The notes below the pieces were generated by a model. It had not been told where the DNA came from. It saw only the letters and a program-made list of their open reading frames with translations, and did no database searches. From assembly GCA_012976225.1 (NCBI GenBank), contig JAAVVG010000029.1:165175-229174 (forward strand): a DNA stretch of 64,000 bases, in the 5' to 3' direction. Position 1 is the first letter of the stretch, and each line of letters begins with the position of its first letter. Both the position numbers and the translations under genes were made by a program. The DNA is from Golubevia sp. BC0850. Taxonomy: Eukaryota > Basidiomycota > Exobasidiomycetes > Golubeviales > Golubeviaceae. Positions 13,274-24,799 of this stretch are shown here, piece after piece.

Positions 13274-14185
13274 ATGAGTACTTCAACGACTCAAGTCAAT
13301 CGCACCTTGAAATTTCTAATCTCTGGAGGAGGAAGAGGATTAGGTAGAGGATTGGCCAGGAGCCTCCTTCAGCAAGGCCACTCCGTATTTCTCATGGATT
13401 CTAACCAAGAAGAACTGAAACATACCTTGACGTCGCATCTACCAAAATGTCGAGAACAAAGCCCCAAAACTTTCGGATCCTACGCTGGTGAAGTAGCTGA
13501 TGTAAGCTCTATCCAATCCATCAAGTCAGCGATCGCATCAGCTGCAAATTTTCATAATCAAAGCATCGACGTTCTGGTGTGCAATGCTGCTAAGACGAAT
13601 CCTTACTGGAAGAGTGGAGATGGACTCATAGAGGATGTAGATCCTTCTGAATGGAAAGAATTCGTTGAGGTCAACCTGAATGGAACTTTTTATCTCACTC
13701 AAGCTGCTTTGCCTTTTTTGAGGAAATCTCAGTCTGGACCTTCAATCATCAACGTTTCTTCAACTAGATCCAAACAGAGCGAGCCTTTTCAAGAAGGTTA
13801 TGCTTCAACGTGAGTCTGGCGTTGAGTAAGAAAGAGCTTTAAGAGAAAGATAGACTTACCTTCTCACTTCTCTCTCCACAGCAAAGCAGCGCTTCTCGGT
13901 CTCACCCATGCGCTGGCTTCCTCTCTTTCACCTCAGATCAGAGTCAATGCCATTCTACCAGGCTGGATTCCTTCTGGTCATGAGTCGAAGAAGGGCGATG
14001 AGGAAGGGTTGAAATGGGACGAAGGGATGAACGAAGGAGATCAGTCGCAACATTGGACTGGTCGAGCCGGAAAGATAGAGGACTTTCATCAAACAGTACT
14101 TTATCTCAGTCAATGTGGATTTATAACTGGTCAAGAGATAGTGATCGATGGAGGAATGACGAAGAAGATGATTTACGAGGAATAG
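13274..14185 (+). CDS. Short-chain dehydrogenase/reductase (classical SDR)
   Basis: Two exons, 13274-13809 and 13882-14185, 840 nt (279 aa), the usual SDR length. The Rossmann nucleotide-binding loop is SGGGRGLGRGLA near residue 17 (TGxxxGxG type). The strand-4 motif is CNAAK, a variant of NNAG. The catalytic set is seen: Ser in NVSSTRS and Tyr-x3-Lys in GYASTKAAL, the latter created by joining the exons. A C-terminal RVNAILPGW and ITGQEIVIDGGM are typical of FabG-like NAD(P)H-dependent oxidoreductases. The substrate cannot be told from sequence. It follows TRM4 on the same strand and is convergent with the next gene. Confidence 0.88.
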
Positions 14186-14787
14186 AAAAGTTCTGCCGTC
14201 ACCCATCATCATGAGTCTTTATTCTCTGTTTTCTCTAATCTTGCTATTGTCAGATTTTAACTATGAATACTTTCTGAAAGTGTTCAGAATGAAAGAAGAA
14301 GGTGTGGGTCCCCTTAGCCAGCGAGCGAACGTTTTCCTGTGTGATCCAAAGAAACGCGGCACCTCTGATGATGTGTAGTAAAGAACTTAGATTGTTGAAT
14401 TAGTGAGAAACTATGATGATGTGCGTGTGTGAAAAAACAGAAAACGAAAATGTAAGGTACTTTTGGAACAGCGATGCTCGGAACCGGGAAATAGCGACGG
14501 CGGAAAGAGGTCTCTGGTTTGCTCTCTTGAAAAATTGAATGAGTTGGAATAGAAATCGAATAAGAAGAAAAAAATGGAGCGAGGAATATGAAAACTAGAA
14601 ATGTGAAATGGGAGAAAGGAAATCAATGTGGAAAAGGAGGCGAAACAAGATTTTATGAGACGGACTTTTTCTATCAAGGCTAATTTTTTTTCTTCTTTTG
14701 AGGGTTGCGCATTCTTTTGGTTTTTTTTTCATCTTCTTACTTGAATTCTGTTCTAGCATGAACCAAGATGTCCAGCACTTCTTGACA
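14186..14787. other. Convergent 3' intergenic region
   Basis: About 600 bp between two convergent stop codons, with A- and T-rich runs (near 14565 and 14725) consistent with 3' UTRs and poly(A) signals. No gene recognised. Confidence 0.4.
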
Positions 14788-17117
14788 TCAACATCGATTT
14801 TCCCTTTTTTCTGACATCTTCATCGACATCGACAATTCTTGGTCTTGATCTTGATCTTTTCTCTTCTCCTTCCCCCTCCCTTCATTAATCTCTTCGACCA
14901 CCAAATGACCTCCTCTCATAGCCTTTAAATCAACCTCAACCTCATCCTTCCTAAAATCAATCCCCATTCCTTTATCCGCAACTAACCTGACTCCACCCCA
15001 ACTCCTTTCACCATCAACTCTCAAACTTTCTTTCCGAGCAGTGTTTCTCTTCCCCTCAAGTTCCATGTCCACTTCACCTATTAAAGCCGTCGAAGTCCTA
15101 TTGACACTTATATTTGGATAGTCAACACTTCTAGAAGAATAAGAATCTCTTAATATCATCTTTAACAATCTAACCTCTTCCTTGTCGAAGAAAGTTGGAT
15201 CTTTAGTTTTATGACTGCAAGCTAAGAACAACTTTTGATAAGCGACGAATAATGACTCTCTATATTCTTGTAATCTTAAATTCTCCCAAGTTGCAGTCTC
15301 CATTTGCACGGAAATTTCAACCTCCTTTTCGATTCTTTCCAATTCCTTTTCTCTGCGTTTATCTAGAAGTTCGATCTCTCTTTCTAACCATCTGTCGACT
15401 ACCCAGTCGACAGTTTTCAAAGCTGGAATTCTATCTGATAAGGGTACTTGTTGATGTTTCGAATCTTCCAGAGACCGTTTTCTCTTATGACTTGAAGTTG
15501 AGCAAGAAGTTAGAGAAGAAGATGAAGCTGGAACAGGCTTAACGGAATTGGATGGTTGTTGAAGAGGTTGGTAGGAACTACCTGCTCCATTCTTGAAAGC
15601 TACTTCGCCAAACTGCATTCCATCCTGGTCGTCGTCATCTTGGAAACCGAACTTCTCCTCTAAATCAGAATACCTACTTGAGCTTGGAACATAGCCACTC
15701 CCGTCCTTTATGGCCATTTCTCTCACTTCTCTAGCCGTGTAAATTGAGACGTACTCGTCGTGGTTGAAGAATTGAAAGTTTGGGAATTGAAAAGACTGTT
15801 ACTGGAGCTTGGGACTGGCAACGGACCTGGGTTCAATAAGTTGACACCCCCTTTGCCGAAAGAGAAAGAGAGATTTGAAAGGTTGGGATTCGGATCAGTA
15901 GAAGTTGGAGTATCCGCGTCGACTTGCATTTGAGACTCATTTCTGGAGTAGAACGTAATGTCTGAAGAGCTAATATCCGCTCTTGTTATGTCGTTCTCTC
16001 CAAACGACTCTGTTTGATGATTTGAACTTTGCATGAAACTAAGAGCTTGTTCAGTCAAAGGTTTTGGACTTTCCAAATTCAAATCTCTTTTTCTAGGACT
16101 CCTACTAGATCTTCGTGGATTTGAGTATGAGGAGTTAGCACCTTCTGAATCCGTCCCTGAATATTCAGCTTGTAAGTAATGATTTGAGTTTGATTTAGTA
16201 CGATCGAGAGTCTTGTCCTTCATTGACCTTGAAGTTGAGTTTCTATTGCTTCTCTTATCGTCGCCTCTTCGAAGTTTAGAATGAGAACCATTTCGCTCCC
16301 TTAGAATCGAACCACTCCTTCCATTCTTTCTTTCAGCAGAACTTTGATTTGACTTCTTTCTACTAGATATTCCAACCCGATTCTTGGGATTTGTAAGTTC
16401 ATCTTCAGAAGAGTCAGAATCGCTGTCACTAGTCTCATCCGAGAGCTGAATGATCCCGCTTCCACCATTCCTAGGCAGTAAGGATATAAGTTCATCAACC
16501 GATTTGAATGGTTTAGATCCAAGTTCCACTTCCAATTGGTAGTGAATCAAGTTAAGCTGATCGTAAAGGCTGGCGAGAAAGAAAGAGAGAGAGAACGCGT
16601 CAATGTTGCCTTCACTTCAGCATATGCCCAAATCACTTGACGAGCCTGATTTTTGAGCAACCGACCTTTGTTTAACATCACTAGTCAACCAAGCCAGCCT
16701 CCGATCCGACCTCTCCTTATCTTCGTCTTCAGACGAATCACTTTCTCCGTCGGATTTGTCCAAGACGCAAACTACTCCTCTTTTAGGAGCAACCACATTT
16801 CTAAGTGGTCTAATTCTAGGTAGTACTGGTGCAGCTTTCCATTTTGCCTTGACTTCAACCGACTCTTCAGGTGGCTTTATCTTAGATTTCAAAGCGCTAG
16901 ATCTCCAACCTTTTTCAAGTAAAACTCTAGGTTCACTTTCATGAATTGAAGAAGTCGATCTTGAAGGAGCTCGAAAGGCTAGAGATTTCTTCCTCTTGGC
17001 TGAAGTTGAAGACGAAGGCTGTTGTAGAATTTCAGTTTCTGGTGTGAAATGAAGGGTTTGATTGGAAGTTGAAGGTTCCGTTTGTAGCGAATTGGAGGTG
17101 GATCGAGGATGGATCAT
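14788..17117 (-). CDS. Hypothetical Ser-rich protein, exon borders partly unresolved
   Basis: Three coding blocks on the minus strand: from ATG 17117 to about 16640, 16590-15830, and about 15780-14788. The first two are joined by an intron ending TTTCTCGCCAG before LYDQLNLIHYQLEVELGS. Its donor is unclear, because GTGATT gives the wrong phase. The second-to-third junction also changes frame with only weak splice sites nearby. Block 1 is basic and Ser-rich with an acidic SDGESDSSEDEDKE stretch. Block 2 starts with a helical segment and continues Ser/Asn-rich. Block 3 contains YVSIYTAREVREM and a long charged helix WVVDRWLEREIELLDKRREK. No family was recognised. The composition suggests a nuclear protein, which is inference. 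The coding blocks themselves are convincing; the full model is not. Confidence 0.55.
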
Positions 17118-17955
17118 AGCTCGAAGTTCTGTTGAAACCTTGGAATGGAAATGGAAGAAGAGGGAACGTTGATGAAAGAGGGAACGTTGATGAAAGATTG
17201 AAGCTGAACGTATGAACTCCACGGTGGGTGAAGAGTCGCGTGTAAAGCTGATCGTGGGCGTGTTTTGAGGCGTAGAAAGGTGACTGGGAGGTGACTGGGA
17301 CTGATAGACGAAAATAGGATGGGAAGATCGTTTCAGAAGGGAGTCGAGAAGTGGAAGGTGAGGGAAGAAGGAAGAAGAACAACGGGATGATCGTAAAACG
17401 GCAAGTGGAGAGGGCGGGACTTGAACTGATCCACTGGTTCTCCTTACTTCCAATCATATCAGTCAGTGAGCTCTTAAAGATATAGAGTTGAAGAACAGAG
17501 AATAGAGACTGGCAAAGGGAGGCAGGAGAACTCACTTTTCCTTATCCTTTCGCCCTTGTGTTGCAGACTTGCAGTGTTGCTCTTGGACTTTGGACCGAGA
17601 GGACGGGACTGGCGAGGGATAGAGCGAATGGATATCGAGGATCTAGAAACAGATCAACTAAGACTACGATTCAAATGTTTTGAAACCTTTCTTTGAGAAG
17701 GAAAAAGGCCGGAGAGAGAACGATGGATGGTGTTCGGATTTGAAAGAAAGGTCAGAGACCAAGACTTCTCGTATCCTTTCAGTACGGTCCTCTACCTCCC
17801 TTGGTCAAATTCACATCTGGCACAACAAAAGAAATGTGGAGGTAAAATCCAAGCACAACTCATGCCATCTCGAAAGAATCAAGCGGGAAAATGTCAGAAG
17901 GAGAGCCAAAGTTGGGTATAGTAAATCGAAACACACAAAGAAAGAAAGGTATCAT
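17118..17955. other. Intergenic region with leader of the Ser-rich gene
   Basis: 838 bp between the start of the Ser-rich gene and the stop of the next minus-strand gene. Contains the promoter and leader of the former and the 3' UTR of the latter. It includes a perfect 18-bp tandem duplication at 17158-17193 and no recognisable gene. Confidence 0.4.
17158..17193. repeat. Tandem duplication, 2 x 18 bp
   Basis: Two exact adjacent copies of aagagggaacgttgatga, about 40 bp upstream of the ATG at 17117, in the likely 5' leader of the Ser-rich gene. Confidence 0.85.
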
Positions 17956-19498
17956 CTATTCCCAATCATCATCTTCACTATCCTCTCCCTTTTTTTCTTT
18001 CCTTTCATCAACATCGAAACTTCCAGTTGGAGGTCTAGTAGCAGCTTCAACTTCTTTTACTTCTTTCTTCTCCTCTACCTTCCCAATTCCAACTCCATCT
18101 CCCTTTCCCTTCTCCTTCTCCTTTTTCTCATCCTTCTCCTCATCACTTTCATGATCCCAACCAATTTCTTCTTCCATAGTTTTACCAACTGCAGTCGCAG
18201 TCTTAATTCCATCATTTGACTTCTTAACCTCTTCTTTAGAGATCCCATGATGTTCTTCCAAAGTTTTGCCATCTTCAGGAACAATCTTAACTAAATCTCC
18301 CATCAACCCTTTCATTTCTTTCCCAGCATCTCTCAATCCTTTCTCAGAAGCTTCCAAATATTTACGTGCAAGGTTTTGAGATTTCTCGAAATCTAGATTT
18401 GGGATTTGTTTTTGAAAAGTTGTGGCTAGATTTGAGAGGGTTGAGTTGATGTTCAATGGTTTCTTGCTTCCGATTTCTGTTTCAGCACCTTCCTTGTCGA
18501 GTTCTTTCTCGTTCGAATAGGTAGAAGTAGTATTGGAAGTGTTTAAAGATTCCTGTAAACCTTTACCTAAATCTACCATCCTAGGTCCAACTTCCCCCGC
18601 AATTCGATTAAAGAAATTACTTGCCAAATTAGCTGCGTTCTTTGCTTCTTGTAATGCTAATTCTCTTGATTTCTCGAAATCTAAAGAACCTCCTTCATTG
18701 AATCCACCTGGAGAATTGACGTCTAAGATTTCAGTTTGTTTCTCAGATAGGGGAGAAACCAGTTCTTCGTTTTCAGTTTCTTTCGCCTTTCCCTTTCCCT
18801 TGTCCAAAGTCAAGGTTGTGAAAGTAGATGGATCGGAAGAAGGAGTAGGAGAAGTTGGAACTTGAGTTTGATCCCTAGCTTTCTGTTGAGCTTCAGTGAT
18901 TTGAGATTCGAAGTGAGCGAATTCTTTTTTAGCTAGATTTAGAATTCCACCTTGAGATTGGATGTGAGATTGAGCTTGAGCTAGGGATTGTTGAGACTTT
19001 AGGAAGGAGAGGAGAGAGAGGGCAAGGAAGATGGATAGAGCGAGTCAGATGTGAGGAAGTAAAGCTCCTCTTGCTTTTGACACTCGACGAGATGCTGATG
19101 TTGCCTCCAAGGATCACATTTATCAGTCATATTTTCACATGTCATCAAGTTCAGAGAGAGAATCCTTCCATGGCAGGGAGGTTCTGCGAGATTCTCCTAT
19201 CTTTGACTTTTGCACCTCTGTTTCCCTATCCCCAGAAATCAGGCTGAGATGGATGTTAAGTTGTACTAACCTTTTTGGTTACTCCAGACCACCAACTCGT
19301 GATTCCACCTACCAATTGTTGAACTTCTTGTTCCAACGTTGGTGATTCCAATTCCACTGGTTGGACTGAAGATGAAGACTGAGATGAAGACTGCTGCGCC
19401 TTTGAATCATCAGCCTGAGCTGTCCTAGCTTCTTTCGATTCTGCTTCTGAATCAGGTTTGGATTGAGATTGCGTTAAGGTTGGATCGTACACGTCCAT
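17956..19498 (-). CDS. Acidic coiled-coil protein, possibly BSDC1/DOS2-related
   Basis: Two exons, 19498-19271 and 18996-17956, 1269 nt (422 aa). The start is the ATG at 19498 (MDVYDPTL). The open frame extends upstream to 19579 without another ATG. After a Ser/Gln-rich N-terminus comes LVGGITSWWSGVTKK joined to SQQSLAQAQSHIQSQGG, an amphipathic, Trp-containing segment reminiscent of the region before the BSD domain in BSDC1/Dos2 proteins. No clear BSD domain follows. The remainder is helical, with repeated DFEKSR/NLA-type segments, then a Lys/Glu-rich acidic C-terminus ending EDSEDDDWE. The assignment is tentative and function unknown. The intron has a GTTAGT donor. Divergent from PRP3. Confidence 0.65.
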
Positions 19499-19663
19499 CG
19501 AATTGGAATTGAATGAGTGATTGGGCGAGGGGAGATGGAGAGTAAAGTTGCTTCGTCTAACAACCTCAACATCACTCACTATACTCCTCTAAAAGTGACA
19601 GAAAGTAAGCAAAGAAAGACTACCGATTAGAATCAGGATAAGGACAAGGATAGCATCAGAGTC
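19499..19663. promoter_or_regulatory. 165-bp bidirectional promoter interval
   Basis: Separates the ATG of the acidic coiled-coil gene (minus) from that of PRP3 (plus). No TATA box seen. The minus-strand open frame continues through about half of it without an ATG. Confidence 0.5.
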
Positions 19664-21965
19664 ATGCCTCCAAAGAGACCTCACGATCAAGCTGATGCTT
19701 CAGGTTCAGGTTCAGGTTCAGGTGGGAAGAGATCTAGATTGTGAGTCTCAAGTTGAGGATTCGTTAGGCGGAAACATAGCAATTGAAACGGATTCCAAGA
19801 CAGAAGTGGATTCAAGTCACTTAGAAGCACAGAGAGGAGCTGCTGCAGGTGATGAGGGAGTGAGAGGCCAACTGAGCTCGAGCTTCTGCATCCTAGCTCT
19901 ATCCTCTTTCCATCCAATGACTGACCCAATCGAAAAGAAACTTCAAACTGAAATCCCTTTCCCTCTTTCTCTCTTCACAGGGCCGACTTAGTAGCAGATG
20001 ATGGGCCATCTGCATCTAGATCCCCATCTTCATCCACATCCATCCCATCAAGTTCTTCAGTCCAAGCTCAAATCGCAGCTGCAAAAGCACGTATAGAAGC
20101 TCAAGTAGCTGCTTCACAACTGGGACTTGGAAATGCAGCTTCACGTCAACCTACTGCTACTTCTCCAGCAGCTACCTCTCAAGCTTTACCTTCAAGACCA
20201 ACTTCCACTGCTCCAGCGCAGAAGATTGGAGGATTCGATCCCTCAGCGATTGCAAAACAAGTTGCAGAAGCAAAGAAGAGAGCTATGGCAGCAGTTGGTG
20301 GAATGAAGACTTCAACTTCACTCCCAACCACTCAAAGAGATTCCAAATCGAATAGTGGAATTCATCCTTTGTTAGCAAGTAGAGGTACTATTCCTAAACC
20401 TTCAATCCCTTCTGAAGATTCAAAACCCTCTATCGGAACTTCGACTCCTCAACCTGAAATTAGTAAACGTTCATATCCACATCAATTCGATAAAGCTCCA
20501 AAATTCTCTTCCGTTTCTATCAACAATCGATCCACTACCCAAAGAAATGATGGGAAATATAATCCAAACACTTCAATTTCTATTCAGGCAAATCCATATC
20601 TTTCGACCGCTTTAGAACTTTCACAAGATCCAGAGAATTTCAATTCAAAATCAAGATCTACTCATAGAGGGTTTCAATTCAACAGACCTGGTAAACATAT
20701 CAAAGAAGCAGAAGAAACTAGAAGAGATGCAAGAATGGAGGACTTGAAAAGAAGGATTGAAGAAAGCGCTAGAAAAGCTGGATTGGCAGAAGAAGTTGGT
20801 GGTGAAAATGGTGTGGTGATGAGAAGTTTGCCTCCTGAAATTGAATGGTGGGATTTGAGTTTGGTGGAGGAGGGAGTTACTTACGAGAAACTTGATTTCC
20901 ATATTAATATGCCTAAATCGGATATCAAAGGGAAAGGGAAAGCAAAGGAGATTGAAGGGGTGAAACTTCAAGAAGGAGCGATTGATAATTTGATCCAACA
21001 TCCTATTCCTTTACCTCCTCCTGCTTCTATGGCTCCAACTGTTGCTCCTAGAGGTCTGATGTTGACTAAACAAGAGGCCAAAAAACTTAGAAGACAAAGA
21101 AGAGCTGCGGATTTAGAAGATAAGAGAGATAGAATTAAGATGGGAGAATTACCTCCTGATGCTCCTAAAGGTGGGTTCTCCTCTCCATTTGTCTTCTCTA
21201 TTTTCGATTTCTCTTTTTCTTTGCTTACTGACCCCTCTTTTTGCTTGCTTTCCCTTCTCCACAGTCAAACTCTCCAATATCGTCAGAGTTTTAGCTTCTG
21301 AATCAGTAGCCGATCCAACCAAAGTAGAAGCCAGAGTTAGAAGAGAAATCGCAGCAAGAGCAGAAGCTCATGAAAGAAGCAATGCAGAAAACAAATTAAC
21401 TAAAGAACAAAAAGATGCTAAAAGGGATCTAGCTAAACAAAAAGAAGAGAAAAAAGGAACTTCAACTGCAGTTTTCAAAATCAATCACTTGATTTCTCCA
21501 TCTCATAAATTCAAAGTCAGGAAAAATGCTCAACAAAATGATTTAACTGGAGTTACGATCTTTCATCCTTCTTTCGCTTTAGTGGTTGTAGAAGGGAGTT
21601 TCAAAAGTTTGAAAAATTATAAACATTTAATGATGAATAGAATCGATTGGACTGATCCTGGTCAACCTAAACAGAAAGATGAAGATGATGAAGATGAGAA
21701 CTTTGGTCATAAGAGAAATGTTGAGGAAGATGTTGTGGATTTAGATGGAGTTGATTGGGAGGGAAATAAATGTCAATTGATTTTTGAAGGTCAAATTAGA
21801 GAGAGATGTTTTAAAGGTTTTAAAGCTCATAAATGTCCTACTGATAAAACTGCTAAGGAAGCTTTGGTTGGAAATGTCAATCAATCCTCAAGTTCAACTA
21901 GTGGTGGAATGGGTGGATATTGGGATGTGGCCAAGAGATGGGATACTAGTGTTGGAGATGATTGA
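19664..21965 (+). CDS. PRP3: U4/U6 snRNP splicing factor Prp3
   Basis: Three exons, 19664-19740, 19981-21170 and 21265-21965, 1968 nt (655 aa). Family segments are seen in order: an Ala/Ser-rich N-terminus, NPYLS, GFQFNRPGKHIKEAE, EIEWWDLSL, LIQHPIPLPPP, LTKQEAKKLRRQRR, then KVKLSNIVRVLASESVADPT across the second splice, and the C-terminal DUF1115-type region (TGVTIFHPSFALVVVEGS, MMNRIDW). Prp3 holds the U4/U6 duplex and is part of the U4/U6.U5 tri-snRNP in the nucleus. Its presence fits the intron-dense genome. Codon usage is visibly more A/T-rich than in the neighbours. Length is close to that of human PRPF3 (683 aa). Confidence 0.95.
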
Positions 21966-22873
21966 AGCGATTAGGAGATCGATTGCAGAAATACTTCTTG
22001 CTTTCGGAATTTGATTTGGTTTTAATCTTCTCGATTTGAAGCTGATGCAGTGAGCCAATTGAATGGCCGTTGTGACAAGGAGTGCGGTCGATCGTCTATG
22101 AATCTTTCTCTGGAAAACATCAGAAAGATCAGATTGCAAAATCTGAAATCGGTGGAAACTCGGACTTACTTGTTGATTCGAGAGTTCTTAAATCGGAGAG
22201 CCCGAGTGAATGGAAAGGGAGAAGAAAGATCGATGGATCCCAACCCCTTCACTTTGCATCTTCCGGTCGAATCATCACCTCAAAAATGATTGAGGTACTT
22301 ACACGTATCTTTGTTTGTCGTCCTGTCACTGCAGCTTTCTAATTCAAGTGCCACTTATCAGATGGTCATGGGAGCGGTTATCTGAATGGGAATGGCGATT
22401 CAGGTGTTGACGCAGGTGATGGAGTGGAGGGAATGAATTGGGAAGCGACATGACCAAACCGCATGAAGTGACAGTTGAGCTTCCTCGTCCCACTCTTTGT
22501 AGTGCTTTTGCATCCTTTGTACTTTTACGTAAACAATAGTCTCGTTCCAAAGAGCTCTCAGATTGGAAAGATGGAGTGTCGCCAGATGGCGAGGGGCCAA
22601 CATCGGATTGCTTTTCGTATTGTTTCTGGGCTTTCCAGTGGTGGCGATCTTCTCGAGGATGCTAATCACAAACACACTTGCTGGAAAAAATCGCCTTCCT
22701 TTCCTTTTTAACTCCATCTTGGAAACACCTAGTCCTTTTGTACTGAGTGGGTCCACGTGGGTTGGCGTCGAATGAGGCGTCGACGGTGAGGAGCTAATTT
22801 CTCGACTCTTCTCTTCTCTTCTTCCTTCTGACAACACACTCAAAAACTATTCACCTCCTCCAGAAATAGAACG
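21966..22873. other. Intergenic region
   Basis: About 900 bp downstream of PRP3. Several overlapping short frames exist on both strands (for instance a minus-strand frame at 22400-22843), but none shows a family motif or clean exon signals. Probably PRP3 3' UTR and spacer. Confidence 0.35.
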
Positions 22874-24245
22874 ATGGTCAAAGAATCAAACATTTCCGAG
22901 GAGGTTCTTCAGTGAGTCTTTGCCGAAAGTCTTACCAAGGATTGAAAGATCGAGCTGATCATTTCTCGTCCCATCACTCTCAATCGCCCTATCAAAGAGG
23001 CGTGCTGGATAGGATCTGCACTGGAGGGGAACCTCTGGATGTCGCTTAAGGAAGATACATGGTCATCAGTTCCGGGGTCCTCGCCCTTCTTCCAGATCTG
23101 CAAGTAAAGTCGGACTGTCAAGCCATCCTACGGATCTCTCTGGTCTCCAAGCGCTTCAGGGAAGCCTGCGGTAGTCGAATCTTTGGTACTATCTTTTTAT
23201 CCAACATGGGGCAGATAAGAAAGCTCTGGAAGCTGCTAGAGATCAATCATCGCTTGCTAGCCTCGACTCACACCATCTACGGCGATTGGCATGTCGATCT
23301 TTACGAAGTTAGTCGCTGCCCTTTCGATGCTATGATGAGAGGATTCACTTCAAGACTCCATTGCGTGGACGACAAGGTGAAGGAGATGCTAGCAGAGGCT
23401 GAAGGATATGGAGAAGAGCCAGACGAAGAGCAAGAAGACTACGACGAAGATGATCACAAGGCCGCAATACTTTGGAAGTTCGAGGCGGAGTAGCTCAAGG
23501 TCGACTATGCCACGTAGGGGCCGGATGGAACTGGATTGGATGAGAACATTCTAGGTCCAACCGAATTGGAAACCGCCATGTCGAAGATCTATTCTTCCTG
23601 CAGTAGGATCCGCCACCTACACTGGCCCTTCTCTTCCCTCCCTCTCTTCTCTTCCTGTGTTGATATCCTGAGACAGGCCGGATCGTTGGAGAGTCTGGAG
23701 ATTAATGTGGACGCCGCTGACGAAGATCACCGTGCTGAATCTGCTTTCAGCTCTCCTCCCCGTAAGTCATAGCCACTCCAGGTTCTTGTCTCCGAAGATA
23801 GGCGGCGAAAGTATCTGTCTCTTTTCAATGACTCGCCTTAGCTCCAGTCTGTCTCCTAGCCCCGTCTCTTCTGCAGCTGACATTGCGAGCTTGCCCCCGG
23901 CAGCGCGTCCGTTCAACTGAAGATCTACTTCTTCGGGAACGATCGCTTCAAACTATTATCAAAACGATTCAGAACTACAGAAGTCTGATGGAGCTTGATC
24001 TATTACCATATCATTTTGGAGAAACGGAGAGCACGCTCAAGCATCAAGACCCTTCACTCGACAATTCTCACTGTCTGAGTGAAGCCACCGTTTTGGAACA
24101 GATGATAAGGCCCTACCTGGCTTCGGTACCGAACGTGAGACGATGGAGTGCTAAAGAAAAACCGGTTTTGAATTCTCTTAGCCACCTCTTCCCTGCTCTT
24201 CAAGAAGTCCACTCGGCTAAGCTAAGTTTCATCAGCACCTTCTAA
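22874..24245 (+). pseudogene. Broken F-box-like gene
   Basis: An ATG at 22874 (MVKESNISEEVLQ) runs into a GTGAGT donor. Splicing to CAG|TTCC near 23071 gives an F-box-like segment, SGVLALLPDL and ILRISLVSKRFREACGSR IFGTIFL, about 20-60 residues in. The frame then meets two TAG stops (23491-23493 and 23512-23514) 21 bp apart, and continues open beyond them with ENILGPTELE and RIRHLHWPFSSLPL. A GTAAGT...CTGCAG intron at about 23763-23878 joins in the wrong phase to a further Leu-rich block (to 24245). F-box proteins are SCF ubiquitin-ligase substrate adaptors. Two stops plus a frame break suggest a decayed copy. An unusual gene model remains possible. Confidence 0.6.
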
Positions 24246-24799
24246 GAGAAGACATTCTTGAGCTTGGAAGGGAAGCTGAAAGAAAGGAAGATCACAAGCT
24301 GTACTGCATAGCCACTCAGTTGAAGAATGCAGGTGTCGCAGAAGAAATGGTCAGGATTTGGAATGAAAGACATGAGAAGTTGACCCTGGATAATGCAAAT
24401 TCAAGAGAGGGAACGCGATACTAGAAACCCAGGTGTACGTTTTATGCCTTCCAAATTCAGATTCAAACCTCTTTTCGTTTTTTCTGTGTGAATGAGAAAA
24501 GGGACAACAGATCTCATTTTGGCATCGTAGTTATTTGCGATGGATCTGCTGAATCACACCGAGTATTTCAAGATGGTGAAAGCGTGCAAGCTGGCAGTAG
24601 CTGGCAGCAGCCAGACTTTTCGGAACGAGGATCTCTTCCTCGAAGACTCACCAAAGTCTCAGTGTCTCAGGAGCTAATTCACCCAAATTTGTCCACAAAT
24701 GTGTAGATTTGAATTCTTCGCTTCATCGTTTCTTCGTACACTTAGTTAAATGTTTCCAACCCCTTCGTCCAGCTTTCACGTCAGAAATACTCTCAGCTC
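24246..24799. other. Intergenic region
   Basis: Spacer between the broken F-box-like gene and the 3' end of THI5. A short open stretch just after 24245 may be the tail of the pseudogene. No other feature recognised. Confidence 0.35.

Noticed and set aside
19499-19579. N-terminal extension of the acidic coiled-coil protein
   Set aside because: The frame is open to 19579 but starts with GTG there. The first in-frame ATG is at 19498.
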